Assembly (NCBI RefSeq): GCF_000160755.1
Contig: NZ_GG668581.1
Coordinates: 157,629-221,628 of the forward strand
DNA: 64,000 nt
Direction: 5' to 3'
From: Proteus mirabilis ATCC 29906
GTDB taxonomy: Bacteria > Pseudomonadota > Gammaproteobacteria > Enterobacterales > Enterobacteriaceae
Shown here: piece after piece, positions 31,266 to 41,051 of the stretch
How the letters are laid out: the number at the start of each line of letters is the position of its first letter
How positions within the stretch are numbered: the stretch's first letter is position 1
Translations under genes and position numbers: made by a program
Notes under the pieces: generated by a model
What the model saw: only the letters and a program-made list of their open reading frames with translations
Database searches by the model: none
Told to the model about the DNA's origin: nothing

Positions 31266-31925
31266 ATGAAAAAGAATATTTCCCTAATATTATTTTTACT
31301 ATTTTCCCTCATAACGGCTAGCCAAGCTGCTGGAATAAGTGTGGGAGGAACACGTTTTGTCTATGACGATAATCTACGTGAAATCAGTATTCCAATTATG
31401 AATACGGATAAGGAAAAACCCTATTTAATTCAAAGTTGGGTTTCAGCTTATCAAGGTGATGAAAAAACACCTTTTATTGCAACACCTCCACTATTTCGTA
31501 TTGAGCCAGATAGTTCAGGCACGGCGCGAATTTCATATACCGGAGCACCTTTGGCATCAAACCAAGAAGTGGTTTATTGGCTCAATATCAAATCCATTCC
31601 ACCGATGGAAAAAAGTCCAGAGAATCAACTCCAATTAGTGATTAACTCTCAATTTAAATTGTTTCTCCGTGCCCATGATATTGAACCACTTGATTTTGAT
31701 AAGGTGAAATTATCTAAACAAAATAAAGGGTTAGTAATAAATAACGATACGCCGTATCACCTGACAATTAAACATATCTTAGTGGGTGATAAACGCTACC
31801 CATTTAATGATTTTGTTAATCCTCACCAAGAAGTGGTCTTGCTAAAAGAAAATCATATTCCGCAGAAAGTTACCGTTCAATTTATCAATGATTACGGTGC
31901 GACTGTAGATAAAGTATTAAATTAA
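31266..31925 (+). CDS. Periplasmic fimbrial chaperone (PapD family)
   Basis: A 219-residue PapD-like chaperone that donates a beta strand to pilins and delivers them to the usher. Signal peptide ends about Ala22 (TASQAAG). The first Ig-like domain has GISVGGTRFVYDDN and the typical PYLIQSWV segment; FRIEPDSSGTARISY and EVVYWLNIKSIPP match the family signature. The second domain is shorter but complete. The ribosome site is weak, which suits lower expression than the pilin. The usher starts 12 bp after its stop. Confidence 0.93.
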   Translation: MKKNISLILFLLFSLITASQAAGISVGGTRFVYDDNLREISIPIMNTDKEKPYLIQSWVSAYQGDEKTPFIATPPLFRIEPDSSGTARISYTGAPLASNQEVVYWLNIKSIPPMEKSPENQLQLVINSQFKLFLRAHDIEPLDFDKVKLSKQNKGLVINNDTPYHLTIKHILVGDKRYPFNDFVNPHQEVVLLKENHIPQKVTVQFINDYGATVDKVLN

Positions 31926-31937
31926 GAGTATACGGCG

Positions 31938-34463
31938 ATGACTTTTTCTATGATAGCAGTATCTACAAAACGATTACCCATCAACATGGCAGATAATCTT
32001 TATCGTCGTGGAGTGTTAGCTATTGCTATCACGACTGTTTTATTCCCTTATACTGTTCTTGCTGAAGATATTTTTAATCCTGAAGCACTTAATTTAGGTA
32101 TCGAAAATCACGTTGCAGATATTAACAGTCTGAATTACCTGTCCTATGCAGGAGGACAACTTCCTGGTGTCTATTCTGTCGATATTTATCTTAACGATAA
32201 ACTTATCGATAATCGTCAAATTCGTTTTATTTTTGATGACGATAAAAAAGTGCTGGCACCTGAAATCAGTAAACAGGATTTACTCAATTGGGGAGTCAAA
32301 GGGTCCGTTACAGACGCGTTTAGCCAACAACCTGATAGTAGTAAAATAACGGATATTGCTCGTGTTATTCCTAATGCTACATATAAATATGATTTTTCAC
32401 GTGCGCGATTATCATTTTCGATCCCACAAATTGCATTATATAACTATGGGCAAGGTTATATATCCCCCACAGAATGGAATGATGGGATTAATGCAGCCTT
32501 TATTAATTACACCTATCGTCAGAATAAATATTGGTATCGAGACCAAAAAGACAGTGACAATATCTTTTTAGGATTACGCAGTGGTATTAATCTAGGCGCT
32601 TGGCGTGTACGTAATCACAGCACTTACAACAAAAATAGTGATAACGCCGCAGAATGGAACAGTCTACAAACTTACGTTGAACGCGATATCCGCCGTTTAA
32701 AAAGTCGATTAACACTAGGTGAAACCGCATCAAGTAATGATGTGTTAGAAAGTGTTCCTTATCGTGGTATTAAATTAGCCTCAGATGAAAGCATGTTGCC
32801 ACAAAGTCAACGTGGCTTTGCTCCTGTTGTAAGAGGAATTGCACAAAGCAACGCAATGGTGACTATTCGCCAAAATAATAGTGTTATTTATCAAACCTCT
32901 GTTCCCCCCGGTGAATTTGAAATATCAGATCTCTATCCCACCTCTTATAGTGGTGATTTACAAGTGACTGTTGAAGAAGCTGATGGGAGCAAACGTACAT
33001 TTTCCCAACCCTTCTCTGCAGTCCCCATGATGCAACGAGCTGGGAACTTAAAATATAGTCTCGACTTGGGGAAATATAATGCTGATAGCGCAGAGCGAAA
33101 ACCGACCTTTTTACAAGCTTCTGCCATTTACGGCTTACCTTATAATTTTTCCCTTTATGGAGGTACGCTACTTTCAGCAGATTATCAAGCTTATGCGATA
33201 GGTGCCGGCGTAAATATGGGTTATTTAGGGGCGATTTCAGCCGATATAACTCATGCAAATACCACGCTTATCGATAACCATAAAGCACAAGGGCAATCTT
33301 ATCGTGTCCAGTATTCAAAATATTTACCGGATACCAAAACAGGATTTTCATTAGCGTCTTATCGCTACTCAACTAAAGATTATTATGATTTTTCAACCAC
33401 GAATGAACGCTTTTCACAGCTTTATCGTAAGAAAAAACAGTTTCAGATCTCAGTATCGCAAGCATTAGGAGAGCTTGGTTACCTCTCTTTAAATGGTTAT
33501 CAGCAATACTATTGGTATCAAGATAGAGTCGATCGCAATATCAACCTAAGCTTTAACTCTAATTATCGCTCACTCAGTTATAGTATTTCTTATGCCTATA
33601 ATAAACGGCAAGAAAGTGAATTAACCGATCAAATTTTATCGATTAACTTTAACCTACCGTTCAATATGACCAACAATAACAATTGGTTAAGTTATCGTTA
33701 TAACACCAGTAAACAAGGTGATTCGATAAGTTCTGTGAGTTTAAGTGGTACTCGTCTCGAAGATAACAATCTTCAGTATGATATTTCGCAAAACTATAAC
33801 CATACTCGCCAAGAATATAGCGGTGCTATCAATGGTAGTTATAGTGCTTCAGGTGGCGAAATCAGTGCTGGTTATAACTATGATAAACGTTTCCAGTCAG
33901 TGAATTGGGGAGCAACTGGCGCGTTATTAATCCATCAAGATGGAATAACCCCATCCCGCACTATCTATGACTCCGCTATTTTAATCAAAGCGGAAGATAT
34001 TGATCATTTGAAAATTAGCAGTGCACAAAGTTTATATACCAATGCTCAAGGTTATGCCGTTATCCCTAACGTTTCCCGTTATGAACGCAATAGAGTAACG
34101 GTTGATCCCGCTTCCTTAAAGGGAAACAACGATGTGGAACTCACTTCAACAACAGTGATCCCAACGAAAGGCGCGATTGTTTTAGCCGATTTTAAAGCTC
34201 GCAAGGGTGCAAGAGTATTAGTGAACCTCTCTTATAACGGTAAACCTTTACCATTCGGTAGCCAAGTTGAAATTAGCCAAGATGGACAAGTGATTTCCAG
34301 TGGGATTGTGGCTAATGATGGTGAGGTTTTCCTAAATGGTGTACCTGCAAGTAGTCAACTACAAGCCAAATGGGGGAATAGTGCTACGGAACAGTGCCAA
34401 GCAACATTAAACGCCGATCTATCGCTCGAGAAAATTCAATTTTTACAACTGGACTGCAGATAG
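31938..34463 (+). CDS. Fimbrial outer-membrane usher (FimD/PapC family)
   Basis: An 841-residue usher that assembles and secretes the pilus through a 24-strand outer-membrane barrel. A long signal region ends near VLAED. The N-terminal chaperone-binding domain follows (FNPEALNLG, PGVYSVDIYLN), then the barrel with the plug (about 290-400: MVTIRQNNSVIYQTSVPPGEF in two adjoining parts). The C-terminal domains end in the conserved disulfide pair (EQCQATL ... LQLDCR). The first start has no obvious ribosome site; Met17 (MADNLYRRG) is an alternative. The adhesin gene begins 9 bp after its stop. Confidence 0.94.
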   Translation: MTFSMIAVSTKRLPINMADNLYRRGVLAIAITTVLFPYTVLAEDIFNPEALNLGIENHVADINSLNYLSYAGGQLPGVYSVDIYLNDKLIDNRQIRFIFDDDKKVLAPEISKQDLLNWGVKGSVTDAFSQQPDSSKITDIARVIPNATYKYDFSRARLSFSIPQIALYNYGQGYISPTEWNDGINAAFINYTYRQNKYWYRDQKDSDNIFLGLRSGINLGAWRVRNHSTYNKNSDNAAEWNSLQTYVERDIRRLKSRLTLGETASSNDVLESVPYRGIKLASDESMLPQSQRGFAPVVRGIAQSNAMVTIRQNNSVIYQTSVPPGEFEISDLYPTSYSGDLQVTVEEADGSKRTFSQPFSAVPMMQRAGNLKYSLDLGKYNADSAERKPTFLQASAIYGLPYNFSLYGGTLLSADYQAYAIGAGVNMGYLGAISADITHANTTLIDNHKAQGQSYRVQYSKYLPDTKTGFSLASYRYSTKDYYDFSTTNERFSQLYRKKKQFQISVSQALGELGYLSLNGYQQYYWYQDRVDRNINLSFNSNYRSLSYSISYAYNKRQESELTDQILSINFNLPFNMTNNNNWLSYRYNTSKQGDSISSVSLSGTRLEDNNLQYDISQNYNHTRQEYSGAINGSYSASGGEISAGYNYDKRFQSVNWGATGALLIHQDGITPSRTIYDSAILIKAEDIDHLKISSAQSLYTNAQGYAVIPNVSRYERNRVTVDPASLKGNNDVELTSTTVIPTKGAIVLADFKARKGARVLVNLSYNGKPLPFGSQVEISQDGQVISSGIVANDGEVFLNGVPASSQLQAKWGNSATEQCQATLNADLSLEKIQFLQLDCR

Positions 34464-34472
34464 GTGATAAAT

Positions 34473-35492
34473 ATGAATAAATATATAACTTTGGGTTGTC
34501 TGTCTGCACTTTTGTATACATCAACCGCTTTTGCTGAATATCGTGCCGATACAACCACTAGAACGGTGAGTTATAACAATCCAATTTATGTTTCAAGAAC
34601 CGCGCCTATTTTAACAGAGCTGGCAACGATTGACTTAGGCACTATGTATGGCTGGACTTGGTGGAATATCACAGGCCCAGTACAAGCGGGGATCTACTTG
34701 CCCGGCTATATTTCAGCTTCCAGCCCTAAAGTAGGCAGTGCCTATGTGCGTGAATTAGGGACTAGTGGTATCGGTTATACCCTACACGGGACTATTACTG
34801 TCGGTTGCACCGGCTCCGCTTATGTCGATGGACTATATAATGTTGATGGCAACTACAGTAATCGCCTTATTTGCACAAGTAACTTAAACCGTAGTAGTTA
34901 TACCGCTTCTTTAAAAATGACGTTATATAAACTGCGTAACAATATCAAATCACAAACCATTCCAAGCACATGGGTTGCTATGCTGATTTTGTATCACAAT
35001 GGGGGATTTATCACCAGTGACAATACTGGCCGCACTGAACCAAAGGTTTACCTTAATCCCCTTAATATTGTTTCCAGTGGCTGTGAAGTTATCAATAATA
35101 ATATTAATGTTCCTTTAGGCTCTGTGGCAAAATCGAGCTTTAATGGCGTTGGCTCTGTTAGCCCTGATAGTCTACAAGATGTGAATATCGATTTAGATTG
35201 TGATCCCGTTTCACCCATTAAGATAAAATTCGATGGCACCCCAGATGCTAGCCAAACCGCAGGCACGATTAGCCTTAATAATGCCAATGATAGCAATACA
35301 GCCAAAGGCTATGGCATTCAGGTGAAATACCAAAACCAACCCATTGAGTTAGGAAAATTGATAACGGTGAGCGAAAAGAATAACAGTGGTAATTTTTCTA
35401 TTCCTTTAGAAGCGGGTTACATACAAACTTCTGAGACTACCACCGCAGGCAAAGCTGATGGAACACTGCAATTTACCCTGCAATATCATTAA
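34473..35492 (+). CDS. Two-domain fimbrial tip adhesin
   Basis: A 339-residue protein at the operon's end with the layout of a tip adhesin. Signal peptide to about residue 21 (TAFA), then an N-terminal receptor-binding domain (about 22-200; Trp/Tyr/Gly-rich, with GWTWWNITGPVQAG and a likely disulfide between the Cys in VGCTGS and LICTS). A C-terminal pilin domain (about 200-339) has Cys in SSGCEV and LDCDP and ends LQFTLQYH. I chose the ATG at 34473 because AGGTG spans the usher stop; a GTG at 34464 is in frame. The binding domain resembles no lectin I can name, so the receptor is unknown. Confidence 0.85.
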   Translation: MNKYITLGCLSALLYTSTAFAEYRADTTTRTVSYNNPIYVSRTAPILTELATIDLGTMYGWTWWNITGPVQAGIYLPGYISASSPKVGSAYVRELGTSGIGYTLHGTITVGCTGSAYVDGLYNVDGNYSNRLICTSNLNRSSYTASLKMTLYKLRNNIKSQTIPSTWVAMLILYHNGGFITSDNTGRTEPKVYLNPLNIVSSGCEVINNNINVPLGSVAKSSFNGVGSVSPDSLQDVNIDLDCDPVSPIKIKFDGTPDASQTAGTISLNNANDSNTAKGYGIQVKYQNQPIELGKLITVSEKNNSGNFSIPLEAGYIQTSETTTAGKADGTLQFTLQYH

Positions 35493-35512
35493 GTAAATTG
35501 CGCTCTTAAACT

Positions 35513-35540
35513 AAAAGGCGGAAGTATTATCCGCCTTTTA
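35513..35540. terminator. Bidirectional terminator between the fimbrial operon and yigL
   Basis: The 9-bp stem AAAAGGCGG/CCGCCTTTT has a 9-nt loop and T-rich ends on both strands. It serves the fimbrial operon (plus) and recQ-pldB-yigL (minus). Confidence 0.85.
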
Positions 35541-35560
35541 ATTTATCCCATTGGTTGTGA

Positions 35561-36361
35561 TTAAACCTGATACAACTTACGTAAATAGTGTGCAACAGCA
35601 TCATCAACATTTGAGCCAATCACTTCCATATCCGGTAATAGATCTTTTAGTAGCTGGTGGGCATTTTGCATAATGCAGCCTTTACCCGCCATCTGTAGCA
35701 TCTCTTTATCATTCATACCATCACCAAATGCAATGGCATCTTTTACTGAATGTTGCATCAACTTAGCGACTTTTTGTAGTGCCTCTCCTTTTGATACCCC
35801 ACCCGCCATAATTTCTAGGCAATTACGCAACGAAAAACTTGCGTTAATTTTATTGCCCCAACGTTGATTAATTTTCTTTTCTAACTCAACTAACAATTCA
35901 TGATCTTCTGAGGTAAAAAAGACTTTGCACACCTGCGTTGTTGGGAAGCCTGTTTTCTCAAATAGACGGTAATTAAATACCGATTCTTTAAAAAATTCTT
36001 TTAATTCAGGCGTTTCTTTATTGATATACCAGTCATCACTGCTATAAATATTCGTTGCAATATCTGGGTGATCAAACACCATTAGGGCTAAGTCATAAAC
36101 GATTTCAGGTTCAAGATCTTGACTGAAAATAAGAGTGCCTTGCGTATTGTGTACTCGAGCCCCATTTGAAGTGATCATATACGCGTCAATACCAAGCCCA
36201 TCACGAATTTGTGCCACATCGATATGATGACGTCCTGTGGCAAACACAAAATGGATCCCTTTTTCAATAAGCAGATGTAACGTTTCTTTGGTATAGGGAG
36301 TTAATAAGTGGTTAGGTGATAACAAGGTGCCATCAAGATCAGAAGCAACTATCGAATACAT
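35561..36361 (-). CDS. yigL: HAD-family sugar/pyridoxal phosphate phosphatase YigL
   Basis: YigL is a HAD (Cof-type) phosphatase acting on pyridoxal phosphate and sugar phosphates; in E. coli it helps in glucose-phosphate stress. The 266-residue product, the E. coli length, has the catalytic DLDGTLL near the N-terminus, TSNGAR (motif II), a conserved Lys within GGVSKG, and GDGMNDKEM (motif IV). I chose the ATG at 36361 because GGA lies 6 bases upstream; the ATG at 36367 overlaps it. It follows pldB by 12 bp. Confidence 0.95.
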   Translation of the reverse strand: MYSIVASDLDGTLLSPNHLLTPYTKETLHLLIEKGIHFVFATGRHHIDVAQIRDGLGIDAYMITSNGARVHNTQGTLIFSQDLEPEIVYDLALMVFDHPDIATNIYSSDDWYINKETPELKEFFKESVFNYRLFEKTGFPTTQVCKVFFTSEDHELLVELEKKINQRWGNKINASFSLRNCLEIMAGGVSKGEALQKVAKLMQHSVKDAIAFGDGMNDKEMLQMAGKGCIMQNAHQLLKDLLPDMEVIGSNVDDAVAHYLRKLYQV

Positions 36362-36373
36362 ACACATTCCTGA

Positions 36374-37378
36374 TTAAAATAAATGCTTATCATAAAACTC
36401 ACAGATTTCAATTAATGCTTGTGAGCGTAGCTTATCTATTTCGAACAAGATTTCATGGTGCGCACCTTCAATCACAAGTGGCAATTTTTGCTTTTCTTCT
36501 CTTGTTCTGGACTGACTATAACCATCACAGAAAGCCCTTACTCCCCGATTATCCACCACTTTATCTAGCTCAGCTTCAAGTACTAGCAAAGGGGTGTTAA
36601 TCTCTTTTGCATGTTCAATCAGCCAATCCCCCGTTTCTAGGCTCTCTTTCATCCAATGATAGGTCGGCCCACCTAAACGTAATTGAGGGAAATCGGCATA
36701 GTAACGTAAGTATCGACGATACCTTTCATGGCTATGAGTCAATACATTCAAGATAAATGGCAAAGGAAACCATTTGCCCGTTGATACCGCGTAATTATTT
36801 CGTTCTGAAACACTTTGTTCTGCACGGTTAACTAAAAAATTAGCCACCCAGCGTGGTATTGGTAAATTAATCCCAAACATCGGCGCACACAGTGCGGCGG
36901 CTTGGAAAATATCAGGTTTACGTAATAGGTAGCTGGCTAAAATAGCGCCGCCCATCGAATGGGCTAACGCAAAATAGTGCTGATAGTGATAAGGCAAAAC
37001 GATAGTATCAATAAATGTCGATAAATCATCGACATAATCACTGAATTTTTCTACGTGGCCTTTTTGCGGATCATCTAATAAGCGCCCTGATAATCCTTGC
37101 CCCCGATGATCGAGAAGAAAAATATCATAACCAAGATGATAAAAATCGAAGGCCACTTCAGGATATTTTACATAACTTTCACTACGACCAGAGCAGATCA
37201 CCAACGCTTTTTTGTGTGATGAAGAGCGCCAATGAGCATAGCGAATGCTCACGCCATCGACTCCGGTAAATTCGCCTTCCTGTCGTTGGTTCCAAAAGTC
37301 CAATAAGATACCATTCGTAAAAGCAGAGAATTGCTTTTCACGAGATAACCACATGTGCTGAAAAAGTGTGGTTGTCAT
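36374..37378 (-). CDS. pldB: Lysophospholipase L2
   Basis: PldB is an inner-membrane-associated alpha/beta hydrolase that removes acyl chains from lysophospholipids. The 334-residue product shows the oxyanion/lid region DHRGQGLSGR, the nucleophile elbow AHSMGGA and the C-terminal catalytic Asp (EAELDKVVD) and His (EGAHHEIL). It lies 20 bp after recQ and 12 bp before yigL. The E. coli genes rhtC and rhtB, normally between recQ and pldB, are missing. Confidence 0.96.
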   Translation of the reverse strand: MTTTLFQHMWLSREKQFSAFTNGILLDFWNQRQEGEFTGVDGVSIRYAHWRSSSHKKALVICSGRSESYVKYPEVAFDFYHLGYDIFLLDHRGQGLSGRLLDDPQKGHVEKFSDYVDDLSTFIDTIVLPYHYQHYFALAHSMGGAILASYLLRKPDIFQAAALCAPMFGINLPIPRWVANFLVNRAEQSVSERNNYAVSTGKWFPLPFILNVLTHSHERYRRYLRYYADFPQLRLGGPTYHWMKESLETGDWLIEHAKEINTPLLVLEAELDKVVDNRGVRAFCDGYSQSRTREEKQKLPLVIEGAHHEILFEIDKLRSQALIEICEFYDKHLF

Positions 37379-37398
37379 TCGGCTCCTCCTCGTTGGCG

Positions 37399-39228
37399 CT
37401 ATTCGAACCCCTCAATATGATCACGGATAAGTGTCATAAATGCTGGCCCAAATCGTTCTAGTTTTCGTTGTCCTACCCCATTGATCAACAACAATTCATC
37501 AGGGCAGACAGGGCATTGTTCCGCCATTTCAATCAGTGTGACATCATTAAATACCACAAAGGGTGGAATATTTTCTTCATCAGCAATAGATTTACGTAAT
37601 TTGCGTAGTTTCGCAAATAATTTCCTATCGTACTGTCGATGACTATTTTTTGTTTGCTGATAACGGCTTTTTGTTGGGCTTAATAGTCGTGGTACTGCCA
37701 AGGGTAATGACACCTCACCACGCAATATCGGTCGAGCTATCTCAGTCAATTGTAATGCAGAACGATGAACGATATTTTGCGCAACCATACCTAAATGGAT
37801 CAATTGGCGGATCACACTCATCCAATATTCATGGCTATGGGCTTTACCAATACCATAAACTGGCAATTTATCATGACCATTATCGCGAATGCGTTGATTA
37901 TTGGCACCGCGTAAAATTTCAACAATATAACCAATGCCAAAACGTTGTCCGGTACGATAGATGCAAGATAACGCTTTTTGTGCATCCACTAACCCATCAT
38001 ATTGTTTAGGTGGATCAAGGCAAATATCGCAGTTACCACAAGCTTGTTGGCGGTGTTCACCAAAGTAATTAAGTAACACTAAACGTCGACAAGTTTGTGC
38101 TTCGGCAAAAGCCCCCATGGCATTTAATTTATGGGATTCAATCGCTTTTTGTTCACTTTCTGGCTTCTCATCTAAACAACGACGTAGCCAAGCCATATCC
38201 GCGGGATCATAAAACAGCACCGCTTGTGCAGGTAAACCATCGCGTCCTGCGCGTCCCGTTTCTTGATAGTAAGATTCAATATTACGCGGAATATCAAAAT
38301 GAACCACAAAACGTACATTGGGTTTATTAATTCCCATGCCGAAAGCGACCGTTGCGACCACAATCTGCAAATCATCGCGTTGAAAAGCATCTTGCACTTT
38401 CGCTCGTGTGGCAATATCCATACCCGCATGATAAGCGGCGATACTTAATCCTCGCTTACCTAGTCGTTCAGCGGTCTCTTCTACTTTGCTGCGACTATTA
38501 CAATAGATAATGCCTGATTTTCCTTTCTGCCCACGAATAAACAGCCAAAGTTGATCGAGCGGTTTATATTTTTCAACTAAAGTATAACGAATATTTGGGC
38601 GGTCAAAACTGCTAATATGAACTAAAGGAGTGCGTAACGCGAGCTGATTAATAATGTCATGACGTGTTGTATTATCAGCTGTCGCCGTTAACGCAATAAT
38701 AGGGACATCAGGAAGATACTGTCTTAATAAGCCAATTCCTCGGTATTCAGGGCGAAAATCATGACCCCATTGAGAAATACAGTGTGCTTCATCCACCGCT
38801 AATAAAGCAGGCTGCCATTGCACTAAATGGTGAAGAAAACTCTCCATCATTAGGCGTTCAGGTGCAATATATAACAGTTTTATTTCACCCCGTTGACAAC
38901 GCATTTGTACTTGCAGTTGTTCATCTCGGCTTTGAGTTGAGTTAAGAAATGCCGCGTCAATACCATGTAAGCAGAGTTGATCAACTTGATCTTTCATTAG
39001 GGAAATCAACGGAGAAACAACTACGGTTAAGCCATCAAGCAAAAGCGCAGGTATTTGATAGCAAAGCGATTTTCCCCCTCCCGTCGGCATGACGACTAAA
39101 CAGTCGCGCCCGGTGATAATGGTATCAATAATCTCTTGCTGGCCTGGTCGAAATTGCTGATAACCAAAGGTTTCGCGCAAAATAACCTGAGCTGATGGCA
39201 TTGAATTAAGAACTTCTGCTGTGGACAC
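37399..39228 (-). CDS. recQ: ATP-dependent DNA helicase RecQ
   Basis: RecQ is a 3'-5' helicase of the RecF recombination pathway. I chose GTG at 39228 ([11 protein letters not shown]), preceded by AGAGGA, giving 609 residues as in E. coli; a longer frame runs back into the pldA-recQ interval. Parts in order: helicase lobes with PTGGGKS (Walker A), [14 protein letters not shown] (DEAH and aromatic-rich loop) and [10 protein letters not shown]; the RecQ-Ct zinc site ([24 protein letters not shown]) with winged helix; and the C-terminal HRDC domain. An intrinsic terminator for pldA lies upstream. Confidence 0.97.
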   Translation of the reverse strand: MSTAEVLNSMPSAQVILRETFGYQQFRPGQQEIIDTIITGRDCLVVMPTGGGKSLCYQIPALLLDGLTVVVSPLISLMKDQVDQLCLHGIDAAFLNSTQSRDEQLQVQMRCQRGEIKLLYIAPERLMMESFLHHLVQWQPALLAVDEAHCISQWGHDFRPEYRGIGLLRQYLPDVPIIALTATADNTTRHDIINQLALRTPLVHISSFDRPNIRYTLVEKYKPLDQLWLFIRGQKGKSGIIYCNSRSKVEETAERLGKRGLSIAAYHAGMDIATRAKVQDAFQRDDLQIVVATVAFGMGINKPNVRFVVHFDIPRNIESYYQETGRAGRDGLPAQAVLFYDPADMAWLRRCLDEKPESEQKAIESHKLNAMGAFAEAQTCRRLVLLNYFGEHRQQACGNCDICLDPPKQYDGLVDAQKALSCIYRTGQRFGIGYIVEILRGANNQRIRDNGHDKLPVYGIGKAHSHEYWMSVIRQLIHLGMVAQNIVHRSALQLTEIARPILRGEVSLPLAVPRLLSPTKSRYQQTKNSHRQYDRKLFAKLRKLRKSIADEENIPPFVVFNDVTLIEMAEQCPVCPDELLLINGVGQRKLERFGPAFMTLIRDHIEGFE

Positions 39229-39271
39229 GCCATTCCTCTGAAAAGCTGGTAAGAACGATAATGAGGAGTAA

Positions 39272-39298
39272 AAGAAAAGGCACCAGTATAAAGGTGCC
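39272..39298 (-). terminator. pldA terminator
   Basis: Minus strand: GGCACC/GGTGCC stem with an 8-nt loop, followed by TTTTCTTTT. It lies about 40 bp after the pldA stop and ahead of the recQ start. Confidence 0.8.
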
Positions 39299-39339
39299 AT
39301 CACCACTTGTCGTGTTATGCTACCCTAGAATGAAGAAAA

Positions 39340-40215
39340 TTACAGCATATCATTGAGCATAACGCCGACACCGATACGAGTTTGACGGAAATTATAATCA
39401 ATCATCGACTCCCCATACCCACTAAATAGTTGGGTATAAAAGCGTACATGCTTGGTAATAGGATAGCTCCAGCCTAGCTCGGCAGCACCGTATCCGCTAC
39501 TCCAGTTATAACGCCCTGTTAAAGTAAACGTACTTTCGCCTAAACGATAACCCGCTTTTAAGCGGTAATATCCCATATAGCGATTAATATCGGGATTATC
39601 ATCATTTTTAGCACTTTCATTAAAACGGTACCAAGGTTTCAGATCGAGTTGGAAATTACCTTTTTGCGCCATAAAACGTGCATAAACACGATTCCAACTT
39701 CGTGAAGTAGGCTCTGCGCGGCCATTCGATTCATGGTTAAATCCCGTTTCAATTTCTCTTAATGTCCAACCGGCAAATTGATAATCCGTCGCCCAACCTA
39801 AAAATAGTTGTGGTTCATAGTTGGTTTCACGAAACGGCGCAGACTCTTTTTTATTACTTAGCTGCCACCAAGAGCGTTGCGTATAGGAAGCCGCTAATAC
39901 AGAATTTTCCCCGGCAATGCCACGCCACAGCGGGAATGCAAGACTTATCTGAAATTTAACTTCATCTTTTTTAGCCTTATGACCCCAATCATAACTAGCA
40001 ATCGCCTCTTTATTCATATCGGAGGTTTTTGTGTAAATAATATAATTAGATTCATAAGGGTAAAGTACAAAGGGTGAATCATACTCTTGTAATAGACCGG
40101 AAATAATACTGCCCTGAACCAACGGTGTTGGAGATGATACAGGTGATATCTCCGCCGCCACTCCCCATACAGGGTAGGTTAAAATCACCGTGAGTAAAGA
40201 ACGGATGTAACGCAT
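39340..40215 (-). CDS. pldA: Outer-membrane phospholipase A
   Basis: PldA (OMPLA) is a calcium-dependent phospholipase in the outer membrane that clears mislocalised phospholipids when dimerised. The 291-residue product has a signal peptide ending near VAAE (about 20). The catalytic His and Ser are in NHESNGR, the calcium-binding SRSWNRVYARF stretch follows, and a 12-strand barrel closes with a C-terminal amphipathic strand. It diverges from yigI across about 230 bp that must hold both promoters. Confidence 0.96.
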   Translation of the reverse strand: MRYIRSLLTVILTYPVWGVAAEISPVSSPTPLVQGSIISGLLQEYDSPFVLYPYESNYIIYTKTSDMNKEAIASYDWGHKAKKDEVKFQISLAFPLWRGIAGENSVLAASYTQRSWWQLSNKKESAPFRETNYEPQLFLGWATDYQFAGWTLREIETGFNHESNGRAEPTSRSWNRVYARFMAQKGNFQLDLKPWYRFNESAKNDDNPDINRYMGYYRLKAGYRLGESTFTLTGRYNWSSGYGAAELGWSYPITKHVRFYTQLFSGYGESMIDYNFRQTRIGVGVMLNDML

Positions 40216-40449
40216 AGTTAATTATCCTGTATTATTAGTGAACAATATAAAAGATAGCACTTAATATTTGTCGTGAGCGCTTATATATCAGCTTTATTCG
40301 CGTTAGGCGTCCATATTTTACACGTTATTTCCATTAAATCTCATATATTTTCTCGCCACTCTATTAATCGGATGAATGGGAAATTACCTTTTTGTCATCT
40401 ATTATTAACAAAACATTAACCTAATAATAAAATGTCGAGGAACTTTAAA

Positions 40450-40917
40450 ATGGAGAAAATATTAACACTGGAAGAAGCACAAGCGTTGATTGGACATGTT
40501 TTTGTCTATCAAATGCCTTTTAATCAACTGATAGGTTTAGAATTAATTCGCTTCGAACAAGATTATGCTGAGATCCAATTTCGCTACCAAGACAAACTGG
40601 TTGGCAATATCGCACAACGCATTTTACATGGTGGCATGATAGCCTCGGTGTTAGACGTAAGTGCAGGTTTAGTCTGTGTAGGTAATGCCCTAACACGTCT
40701 AGCCCCTATATCCCAAGAGCAACTCGAACAAAAACTGGCCAAAATGGGCACTATCGATCTACGTGTTGATTATTTACGCCCAGGACGAGGGGAATGTTTT
40801 ACCGCAAGTAGTCATATACTACGTAGTGGTAATAAAGTTTCTGTGGCAAGGGTTGAATTACACAATGAAAAACAAGTTCATATCGCCAGCGGCACAGCAA
40901 CTTATATTGTTGGCTGA
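40450..40917 (+). CDS. yigI: Thioesterase-family protein YigI
   Basis: A 155-residue hot-dog-fold protein of the YigI/PaaI-like acyl-CoA thioesterase group. Visible are [13 protein letters not shown], the helix segment [17 protein letters not shown] and the strand [12 protein letters not shown], which form the usual active-site cleft. I chose the ATG at 40450 ([11 protein letters not shown]) for its length, identical to E. coli YigI, and its AGGAA ribosome site. It is divergent from pldA and upstream of rarD. The physiological substrate is not known from sequence. Confidence 0.88.
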   Translation: MEKILTLEEAQALIGHVFVYQMPFNQLIGLELIRFEQDYAEIQFRYQDKLVGNIAQRILHGGMIASVLDVSAGLVCVGNALTRLAPISQEQLEQKLAKMGTIDLRVDYLRPGRGECFTASSHILRSGNKVSVARVELHNEKQVHIASGTATYIVG

Positions 40918-41051
40918 TGCGACTTATCCATTATCTTGGGTAGATTAATATTAATTACTTGTAAAAAAACATGCCTAATGACACATTAGATAATGTCATT
41001 GGGTATGATAACCCCGTCACATATTTCATTTCCATCAATACCAGAGATAGC

